A stretch of DNA of 64,000 nt. It comes from Sipunculus nudus. Lineage: Eukaryota > Annelida > Sipuncula > Golfingiida > Sipunculidae. The DNA is taken from assembly GCA_026874595.1 (NCBI GenBank), contig CM049311.1, positions 62,457,453 to 62,521,452 on the forward strand. The letters run 5' to 3'. Position numbers and translations under genes: made by a program. This document shows, piece after piece, positions 41,401 through 52,994 of the stretch (positions are counted from its first letter, which is position 1; each line of letters starts with the position of its first letter). The notes under the pieces were generated by a model that did not search any database, was not told where the DNA came from, and saw only the letters and a program-made list of their open reading frames with translations.

Positions 41401-44400
41401 TACCATATAAACTAGAATACGGGTAGTCGACAAGCGACTACGTGTATCCGCCAAAATCAGAGAAGGACAGGTGAAGTGAGGCATGGATTGAGTGGCAAGG
41501 GGATATAGAGTTACATGTGTTAAATATTAGAATGGATCTCTGCCACATAAACATGATTGTAGGTGGTGCCACCTATTATTTGAACGAGAAACTATCCAAG
41601 ATATATACACATGCAAAATTTCATGTGGAAAAGTCAAACCATTGCAGAGATATGAGTGATTTTATCCCACAGCAGACAAACAGATGGACGCTGTGCCAAA
41701 ATGTCTGCAGGTGGCGCCACCATTTTTGTTCATGTTATAAAGCTATCCAAGGGCTACATTTGTGTAAAAAATTTTTCCTGATTGGTTGAATGAGTCTGGA
41801 GATATAAGCATGGATGTCTACAGCGTGAACGTGAATGTAGGTGGTGCCATCTGTCATAAAATCAAGAAAGCTATGCAGGATGTATAAGCATGCTGAATTT
41901 CAGGTAATTTGGTCAATCCACTGCAGAGATATGAGTGATTTTAACCAAAGGCAGACAAACAGATGGACGCTGTGCAAAAATGGCTGCAGGTGGCGCCACC
42001 ATTTTTGTGTATGTTATAAAGCTATCCAAGGGCTACATTTGTGTAAATTTTTTTTCCTGATTGGTCAAACGGTTCCCCAGATATGAGCTTGGATGTCTGC
42101 AGTGTTAACGTGAATGTAGGTGGCGCCACCTGTCAGAAAATCAAGAAAGCTATCTAGGATGTATAAGCATGCCGAATTTTAGGTGAATTAGTCAAACCAC
42201 TGCAGAGATATGAGTGATTTTAACCCCAGGCAGATTAACAAATGGACACTGTGCAAACATGGTTGCAGGTGGCGCCACCTTTTGTTGTGTATGTTATAAA
42301 GCTATCCCAGGGCTACATTTGTGTAAAAAATTTTTCCGGATCGGTCAAACGGTTCCCGAGATATTTGGGTTTATGTGTGGAGCGTTAACGTGAATGTAGG
42401 TGGCGCCACCTGTCATAAAATCAAGAAAGCTATCTAGGATGTATATGCATGCCGATTTTTAGGTGAATTAGTCAAACCACTGCAGAGATATGAGTGATTT
42501 TAACCCCAGGCAGATGAACAAATGGACACTGTGCAAACATGGTTGCAGGTGGCGCCACCTTTTGTTGTGTATGTTATAAAGCTATCCAAGGGCTACATTT
42601 GTGTAAAATTTTTTTCCAGATTGGTCAAACGGTTCCTGAGATATATGGGTTTATGTGTGGAGCGTTAACGTGAATGTAGGTGGCGCCACCTGTCATAAAA
42701 TTGAGAAAGCTATCTAGGATATATAAGCATGCCGAATTTTAGGTGAATTAGTCAAACCACTGCAGAGATATGAGTGATTTAACCCCAGGCAGATGAACAA
42801 ATGGACACTGTGCAAACATGGTTGCAGGTGGCGCCACCTTTTGTTGTGTATGTTATAAAGCTATCCAAGGGCTACATTTGTGTAAAATTTTTTTCCAGAT
42901 TGGTCAAACGGTTCCTGAGATATATGGGTTTATGTGTGGAGCGTTAACGTGAATGTAGGTGGCGCCACCTGTCATAAAATTGAGAAAGCTATCTAGGATA
43001 TATACGCATGCCGAATTTTAGGTGAATTAGTCAAACCACTGCAGAGATATGAGTGATTTTAACCCCAGGCAGATGAACAAATGGACACTGTGCAAACATG
43101 GTTGCAGGTGGCGCCACCTTTTGTTGTGTATGTTATAAAGCTATCCAAGGGCTACATTTGTGTAAAAAATTTTTCCAGATTGGTCAAACGGTTCCTGAGA
43201 TATATGGGTTTATGTGTGGAAACAGACGCACAAACGGATGCTGGGCAGAGACGAAAGGTCAGAGGTCAAGGTCACTTGGTTAGGCACCAGTTCACATGTG
43301 ACCCGATAATTTGTGTAAGTTTCGGAAAAATCTGTCCAGTAGTCTCAGAGGAGTTCTCCAGAAACGAACGCGGCGGCGGCGGCGGCGGAACCCGGTCAAA
43401 AACATAGTATCCGCAAAAATTCATTTTGGCGGATACAATAATATGCACTGGTTGTTGAAAACCTGAACAGTAGAAATAAAAGTGTGCAATAACTCAACAA
43501 TTGGATTTTCCTAACATTTTCTTTTTTAAAATTTCCATTAAACATCTGAATGATTGTCCCAGTGGCCTTTATATTTGTTGTTAAAACTTGTAACTTAAAA
43601 TCAAGTATATTTTCAGTGGTATCAGCTGAAAAGAAGGCTTGTCTTCGTTATTTGTTTGGGCTGTCCCATGGTCTGCAGAGCACAGGGTTGCTGTGCTACA
43701 TGAGTACTACAGCAGCACACCGTATCCACCAACCCATATATGTACAATAGGATTTGGCCCAATACATGTTTACAAAGCGTATACAGAGGGCCAACAAAGC
43801 CATTTACATAGGATTGTTGGCAACAAATGGGGGGCTAGGTGTCCAGACACTGAGCAAACAACACAGCCTTACAATATATCAATCAGGGCTAATACTACAT
43901 TAACCAAATAAGCACAGGTGTTTACCTGAGAGAAATATATACAGGCATCGATCAAATTAATATGCTACTTGTGGCAAATTATTGGGTGGGGATATGATGG
44001 AATAATGAAACTGGCCCTGACAAACACAGACTGCACTAGCATGCACAAAAATGGAACCGATGGAAACAGCATACCTAAAACTGAAGGAGAGAACTGTGAC
44101 ATGTTTTATACATCACTAAAGAATCTGTCCACCTGTTTAAAAGTGACTGAATTATCCAAGATGAACATAATACCCTTCATGGTTCAGTTATTCTGTCAAA
44201 GTTGTATTCCAACTATTTTCCAGAAAGAAGAAAACTAGAGGGCCCTGAGTAGAGAGCAACAGCACACACCAAGGTTTAACATTCCCCAAAGAGAAAAGTG
44301 GGAAAAACTTTTCTGTAAAAAAAAAACTGATATATATGAACAAACACTTTTAGCTCGAGCATTAAGTTGAATGAACATTTTTCTATTCACAATTATATTT

Positions 44401-47400
44401 TTTTTAATCACAGGTTGTTGTGACATGAAAAGTAGGAACAAAAATAACAAATGGAGAAAACAAGAAAATACTGCAGTGGTTTTATCTATATCTGGGTCCT
44501 GATCAAATTAATAATTTACTGAATTCTCAATCTATCTGATACTTGGAAAATGATCAACCATGGTGTCAGGAAAATCAGCTAATAATGTTTTTGCAATCCC
44601 ATTAAATGACAACTATTTAACAAATATAAAATAAACCTCTCAGCCAGTGCAAATAATTCAATCAAGGCCAACTCTGGGGCACAAATTTTTATGGTAAATT
44701 TCTTATCAAGACCTACAATGGCATGGATGGCTGGAAAAGGGGAAAGAAGAAAAGTTTCAATTTCATGGACACTTAGAATGAGAATGATTATCAACATCTT
44801 GGCTACCTGGCTCAAATCTGGTCAGTTTCATATCTTATCATAACATTAAAACTGGCTTTAATAACTTACTGCTTCTATAGTTGAAATTAAAAAACTGCAA
44901 GGACACTGGATGAAGCACAACACATGAGGTTTGAAACACTGAAATGGGATGAAAAGGTTAACGGCACACTCTGTAGATATGACAGAAAGAACAGGTGATC
45001 ATCTTTACTAGACATGCTTTGTGAGCACTATGTGACAGAATGTATAATCATAGGAAAGGTTGAAGGTCATGGAAAAAACAACCAGAGGTATATACACGAT
45101 CAATGCCTAAAAGCATGTTGCAAAATCAGAAAAAAATTCAACAAGTCAACTTTCCTGCCTTTTGCTACACTGGGTTATCTTTGATACTATGATAGGGATC
45201 CATGGGGTTGATAACCAGTTTAAGATAGTTCCAAGTTCATCACCACAAGATTGCTCAATGTGGCCATACAATGTGACAGGTATGATGGCTTCTACTAAGG
45301 AAAATAATGACCAAATTACTCCCCTATCACACAACAATAATAAGAATGTGAAGAAGTTGATTATTAATCGACTTTATCAACACACTATCAGTTCAGTTTT
45401 GCTTTATACATAAGTTTCCCAGCTAAACTATCCCAGCACACAGTCTTAGTACCTCGCATACAGCTGTTTTAAAGCTTGTTATGGATCTGCATGTTGGTAA
45501 ACACAGTCTATGTGTGTCTGTTTACCATAAGAAGGCCGCGTCACTGGAGGACCGATTGTGAGCCACAACAACTGGTTTTTCAGCCAGCGAGAACATGTAT
45601 TACATGCTTTTGACCTAGTCAGTGAGTGCATCTCCTGAATGACACGTGTTGTGGCCCTGCAATGTATATGGCCTCACGTGCTGTGTTTATTTTGACACCT
45701 GTGATCACGCCCGATGCATTGTTTTTAACACTCATTTACAGGAGTAAGCAAACGGTTTCAAGGAAATAATTATGCAGGTACAGATTTATTTTAAAGGGAA
45801 GAAGAAATTTTCATGAAAATTCAACATGCTTGATAGGTGATTGGGCCCCTTTAAAATTTCATATCACCAGCAGGGAGAAATTGCGGAGATTTACAACAGC
45901 AAAGGAAGAGAGCACGAATCTGGATAGATGTTGTATCTGTCTCTACACAGAGACAGAGAGCACTTATATTACTAAATGTCCATCCTTTGGCCACATTACT
46001 CATCAAAATCTGACAAAGAAAACCTTAACTATGACACCTTACTTATTTTCTTGCTCAAATAAGAAAATGAAACATATTATCCAGGTGCAAAGTTAGGAAG
46101 CAATGCAAGTAAGTTTCTAACTAGAAATAACATATTGATTAGGGTCAAGCTTAGGCCACAGAGAACATCAAGTTTTCAAAAGTCCTTCTTCTGATTGGCT
46201 CGTTGAAGGCTCGTTCATCATGGAAATCAAAGCATGAGATTTACTGCCTGGTCCCTAAAATAGTGCCATCTAGTGACTAAAACAAAACGTTCAGGTAAAT
46301 AATGGCTCCAAGCAGGGCTTGCGGCTACCTGCACATTTTCTTGTTTTAACTTATTAGAAATGGTTTACACATGCATCCAGTTAAAGACCCACATTTGTTT
46401 ATTTTAAGCTAATTATATGATTCATATAAAAATCTGTGCCATCGCTCGCACACCAATATTTTATACTGAGTGCTCGTAAGCCTAACTGGGAGGCTTTCTA
46501 TGTAGACTAGATTCTGGATGATATCATCAATAACTGGAAGCAGTCATTTTGAATTACCTGTTACTTAACATGAATGGTGAATGAAATTATTACAATAATA
46601 CATTTCCATTGTATGTGGGGTGTGTGGTGGGGTGTTGTTTAATAAACCTTTACTTTCGACAGAGATTTCTCAAATTTGAAAGAGCTCTTGAATTTGTATT
46701 AAATTTTTTTCCTACAAATTCCATGGAAATCAAATAATACTAAAAAAACAAGGGCACTGCAAAGCGGAGCATCCCCTTGCATGGGAGCATAATGATATGG
46801 GGTGTATTACGCAAGTGTTTAAATTAAGAGGGGAGGTGTGTGAGCTTGAGCTTTGACGTCAAACTCAATAAGTTGTACATGTATCAGTGGGTGAGGCTAA
46901 GTGCAAGATGAAAGGTTTAGGTCAAACTGTTTGGCTTGAAATCGATCCAAAAGCTTTTTCAAGAAGTGGGTGCTGTGGCTGTGACCTTTGACCCCGTGAC
47001 CTCAAAATCGATAGGTTTCTTCATCCATGGGTGGGTAAGCCATATGTGCAAGATGAAAGGTTTTGGGCAAACGGTTTGGCTTGAAATTGATCCACAAAGC
47101 AATTTCAGACGGACAGACGGACGCACGAACAGAGGCGTTACTATATCCCTTTCGCAACTTCATTGCGAGGAGATAATAATTCTTACTTTACAGATTGAGA
47201 ATATACATTAAAATAAAAGCCTGTATACATCTATTTATTCGAAGATTGCATGATTAGTCTCTGAAGAAAATGCTTGAATATCTTCAGCAGCCATGGTCCT
47301 TATTCAGCCTTTATTTATTCAACTGTAAGTTTATATTTGTTCCTTTCTAATGAATGCTTTATTAGCTCCACTACACAATGTGAAAGTGTGATTCAAACGA

Positions 47401-47612
47401 TTGAATGGTCATCTAAATTAACAACTGTCCTATAAATATGACTGTTGATATGACTTTTATGTAAACATGACTTTCTCTTCTCAACACTGCATAGAATGAA
47501 CTCGAACGCTAAGTAGTTAAGTAGTTATATTGAGTGCTAAGGAAAAAATCCATCAAAGCCTGCTTAATTAATACTATACAAACACAATTCTCCTGAAAAA
47601 AACAAATTATGT

Positions 47613-47707
<95 letters not shown>

Positions 47708-50700
47708 TCTAAAACGAGAATTACTTTATGTTAAATAAATTATTTCTCTCTTCTCTCTTTTTCAAAACTGATTCATTGTTGTAAATTTGTAATAAATGGT
47801 GTACGTGTCAAAATAATAAAATACTATCTCAATCTATCCCTATATTTATTGATGTTTTAGTCATAAAGAGCCGATAGAGTCAATAACTTAGCGTTGGCTG
47901 AAACCTGCGTTCCAGTATTCCCATGCAATTTGCAGCAACAGTTATCATTTTTAAAATGACTTGAGTTAAAAATCAGTACATCATATAGGCGATCACTGGA
48001 ACAGAACAAAGCCTGTTAAGCAATATTTGCTCTTCTGCTAAATGACCTAAGAGGGAATGGAAAATAAGTGTACATGTATTACTCTAAATATAACTTTGCC
48101 TTCTCTTGTGAGGTGAGCGGGTGTCTTTATCCATGTTTGATTATTCAGATTAGCATGTTAAATATTCTTCACTGCATAGCAGTAAGAACAGATCCATGAG
48201 AAAATCTATTTTAGTAATAGCTCTTCAAAATTCTTACTCTCACCAACAACCAATTTAATTCAAAGTGAGTTGTTCAGCACTACAGGTTGCCAGAGAGTTA
48301 TGCTTCAATAACATGGACAGTTTGATGGTTTTATTCCTGAGTCAAATATAACAACAGAACTTAAAAGTAATTGAAAAGTAATTGTTAAAACAATTACTTT
48401 TCAAAAGAAATCGATTACAAGGACAATTACTTTTCAGGATTTCAAAAAGTAATCAATTACAAGTACAATTACTTGAACAAGGCCTACAGGCCTAATGCGA
48501 ACCTGTGCAAAGTTTAGGAGTATGAATGGAGGTTTATTTTTAAAATTTAATATTTATCCTTCTAAGTCCTGCATATCTACCTTAGTCATTATGTTTTCAG
48601 CAAAATGGACATTTCTGACCTGCAAGTTTCGGACTAGGGCATTTTAAAACCAGAATATGGGTAGTTAACAAGCCACTATGTTTATCCGCAGAAATCAGAG
48701 TGGGACGGGTGAAGTGAGGCATGGATTAAGTGGCAAGGGAAATAGAGCGTGATGTGTTGCATATTAGCATGGATGTCTCGGCTTAAACTTGAATGTAGGT
48801 GGTGCCACCTGTCATAAAATCAAGAAAATTGTCCAGGATGTATAAACCTGCAAAATTTCAGGTGGATAAGTCAAACCACTGCTGAGATATGAGTGGTTTT
48901 ATCCAAAGGCAGTTCAACAGATGGATGCTGTGCATAAGTGGTTGCAGGTGGCACCACCAGTTTTGCCTATGATGAAGAGCTATGTGAGATCTATACACAA
49001 GCAAATTTTTGGCCCAATCGGTCAAACTGTTCCCGAGATATGAGCTTGGATGTCTACAGAGTAAATGTGAATGTAGGTGGCGCCACCTGTCATAAAATTA
49101 AGAAAGCTGTCCAGGATGTATAAACCTGCAAAATTTCAGGTGGATAAGTCAAACCACTGCTGAGATATGAGTGATTTAATCCCAAGGCAGATGAACAGAT
49201 GGACGCTGTGCATAAATGGTTGCAGGTGGCGCCACCAGTTTTGCCTATGATGAAGAGCTATGTAAGATCTATACACATGCAAAATTTTGGCTCAATCGGT
49301 CAAACTGTTCCCGAGATATGAGCTTGGATGTCTGCAGAGTAAATGTGAATGTAGGTGGCGCCACCTGTCATAAAATCGAGAAAGCTGTCAAGGATGTAAA
49401 ATACCTGCAAAATTTCAGGTGGAAAAGTCAAACCACTGCTGAGATATGAGTGATTTAAACCTAAGGCAGATGAACAGATGGATGCTGTGCATTAATGGTT
49501 GCAGGTGGCGCCACCAGTTTTGCCTATGATGAAGAGCTATGTGAGATCTATACACATGCAAAATTTTGGCCTTATCGGTCAAATGGTTCCTGAGATATGA
49601 GCTTGGATGTCTGCAGAGTAAATGTGAATGTAGGTGGCGCCACCTGTCATAAAATTAAGAAAGCTGTCCAGGATGTATAAACCTGCAAAATTTCAGGTGG
49701 ATAAGTCAAACCACTGCTGAGATATGAGTGATTTTATCCCAAGGCAGATGAACAGATGGACGCTGTGCATAAGTTGTTGCAAGTGGCGCCTCCAGTTTTG
49801 CCTATGATGAAGAGCTTTGTGAGTTCTATACACATGCAAACTTTTTACCCTATTGGTCAAATGGTTCCCGAGATATGAGCTTGGATGTCTGCAGAGTAAA
49901 CGTGAATGTAGGTGGTGCCACGTGTCACAAAAATCGAGAAAGCTGTCAAGGATGTATAAACTTGCAAAATTTCAGGTGGATAAGTCAAACCACTGCTGAT
50001 ATATGAGTGATATTATCCCAAGGCAGATGAACAGATGGACTCTGTGCAAAAATGGTCGCAGGTGGTGCCAATAGTTTTGCCTGTGATGAAGAGCTATGTG
50101 AGATCTATACACATGCAAAATTTTGGCCCAATCGGTCAAAAGGTTCCTGAGATATGAGCTTGGATGTCCACAGAGTAAATGTGAATGTAGGTGGCGCCAC
50201 CTGTCATAAAATCGAGAAAGCTGTCCATGATGTATACACCTGCAAATTTTCAGGTGGAAAAGTCAAACCCTGAGATATGAGTGATTTTAACCTAAGGCAG
50301 ATGAACAGATGGATGCTGTGCATTAATGGTTGCAGGTGGCGCCACCAGTTTTGCCTATGATGAAGAGCTATGTGAGATCTATACACATGCAAAATTTTGG
50401 CCTTATCGGTCAAACGGTTCCTGAGATATGAGCTTGGATGTCTGCAGAGTAAATGTGAATGTAGGTGGCGCCACCTGTCATAAAATCGAGAAACCTTTCC
50501 AGGATGTATTAACCTGCAAAATTTCAGGTGGATAAGTCAAACCACTGCTGAGATATGAGTGATTTTATCTCAAGGCAGATGAACAGATGGACGCTGTGCA
50601 TAAGTGGTTGCAAGTGGCGCCTCCAGTTTTGCCTATGATGAAGAGCTTTGTGAGTTCTATACACATGCAAACTTTTTACCCTATTGGTCAAATGGTTCCC

Positions 50701-52923
50701 GAGATATGAGCTTGGATGTCTGCAGAGTAAACGTGAATGTAGGTGGTGCCACGTGTCACAAAAATCGAGAAAGCTGTCAAGTATGTATAAACTTGCAAAA
50801 TTTCAGGTGGATAAGTCAAACCACTGCTGATATATGAGTGATATTATCCCAAGGCAGATGAACAGATGGACTCTGTGCAAAAATGGTCGCAGGTGGTGCC
50901 AATAGTTTTGCCTATGATGAAGAGCTATGTGAGATCTATACACATGCAAAATTTTGGCCCAATCGGTCAAACGGTTCCTGAGATATGAGCTTGGATGTCT
51001 ACAGAGTAAATGTGAATGTAGGTGGTGCCACCTGTCATAAAATCAAGAAAGCTGTCCATGATGTATACACCTGCAAATTTTCAGGTGGAAAAGTCAAACC
51101 ACTGCTGAGATATGAGTAATGTTATCCAAAGGCAGATGAACAGATGGATGCTGTGCAAAAATGGTTGCAGGTAAGGCCACCATTTTTAGTGTATGTTATG
51201 AAGCTATCAAAGGGCTACATTTGTGCAAAATTTTTAGCCTGATCGGTCAAATGGTTCCCGAGATATGTGAGTTTATGTCTGGAAACAGACGCAAAAATAG
51301 ACGCTGGGCAGCAAGGAAAGGTCAGAGGTCAACCAAAAATTAGGTTGCAGCAGTTCATATGTGACCTGATGATAAACCCGATTCGCTTAAAATGCAAAGC
51401 AAGTTTTTTCAAACAGTTGAAAGATATATTTCCAATAATCTGGGAATTCTGCATCTAAACATTGTGTCTAGACGTCTAGACGCTGTGTCTAGACGTCTAG
51501 ACACATTGTCTAGACCCCCCCCCCAAGCCAGGTCAGTTGCCATGGTGATGTCTGGACCCCACCTGTTTGTACTGAGTGAACTCTTGACTTGGCTGCTGAA
51601 ATTCAGTATGAAGTCAAATCTGTTTTCAAATACAGAAAGCCTTTTTCAATTGGCTACAATGCTTTTTTTAAACTGTATTTACCCAATCTATTCTTATAAA
51701 ACTGGCAGAACCCTACCATAGAATAAATCTTGTAAAGTTTAAACCAATCAGCTGAACAGTTTCATCATAAATCACTGTATAAGCTAGAAGAGTTTAAAAT
51801 TACGTTTTCGCTTGTAAAAAACACATCAATGTAGGTGGCGCCACTAATACCTCAAAATCAGATATGACATATGTGACAAACATTAGTATAAAATTTGGTC
51901 ATTATAGCTCCAGCTGTTCCTGAGATTTTAATTTTAGTGTGCTTTTTTGGACAGATGACAGTTCAACCTCCTGCAACTTGGCCAAAAATCTCCAAACTGG
52001 AACCATTTGAACAAACTTGAGAGAGATTGTTCCAGGGATCATTTCTGTGAAATATTGGACAATTTGGCTGGACAGTTTCAGGGAAGAAGATTTTTAAAGG
52101 TTTTTAAGCTTTTTCTCTATAAAATCTAAATTAATGCAGATACCAAATAATAAGCTCCAGGGCACCAAGTTTCACATGTGACGAATTCTTACATGTAATT
52201 TGGAGCTGCTAGCTCCAACAGTTTCTGACTTACAGCCATGGACGGCGGAAAGGCCAGCCCTGGACGGCGGACTGCTGACGGCTGAGGGCGGCAGACGATG
52301 CTGTGCCATGGCATAAGCTCACAGGTTCGCTAAAAAGTAATTAAATAACATGGACAGTTTGATGGTTTTATTCCTGAGTCAAATATAACAACAGAACTTA
52401 AAAGTAATTGAAAAGTAATTGTTAAAACAATTACTTTTCATAGAAATCGATTACAAGTAAATTACTTTTCAGGATTTCAAAAAGTAATCAATTACAAGTA
52501 CAATTACTTGAAAAAGTAATTGTAAAAGTAATCAATTACAAGTACAATTACTTGAAAAAGTAATTGTAATTACTCTTGGACCCAACTCTGATTCACACAC
52601 AATCACTGGCAGATTTTACAGAATCTGAAGATCTGGTGGGAAAAAAAACTATCAGCATTTTTAAGCAGGAATAAAAAAATTCAAATTTGTGCAAAATGCA
52701 CAATCTTTAATCAAACATTATGCACGTGAAGCTTGTTAATGAGTTTCAGGAGTGATATATGCAGTGATGTGAGAGATTGTGACTCAATTACTAACTCAAT
52801 TATGTAAATTTCAGTTCTATTACCAACCGGTATAAAAACTTACAACAAATACATAATACAGGACTTTCTTGAAAGTCTTTCATTTGAAATTTCTTTTTAA
52901 ACTATGAAAAGATAATATATATA

Positions 52924-52994
<71 letters not shown>

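Larger units (their letters stand above)
48477..52336 (+). mobile_element. F6 element, complete, with nested F1
   Basis: Start ACAAGGCCTACAGGCCT, GCGAACCTGTGC; end GCTCACAGGTTCGCTAAAAA. The 5' GCGAACCTGTG and 3' CACAGGTTCGC are exact reverse complements. An F1 copy occupies 48649-51372. The right part has an F6 unit with GGTGGCGCCACT near 51836 and a GGACGGCGGA tract before the end. The neighbouring 170-bp repeat copy preserves the uninterrupted site. Confidence 0.8.

Noticed and set aside
46748-47180. Rolling-circle helicase or transposase genes in any of the repeats
   Set aside because: No frame in any element shows helicase, Rep, integrase or RT motifs; all look non-autonomous.
48938-51343. 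Series of similar ORFs with VAGGAT and VNVGGAT motifs in F1
   Set aside because: They follow the tandem palindrome units, are interrupted in every copy, and do not keep one frame between units.
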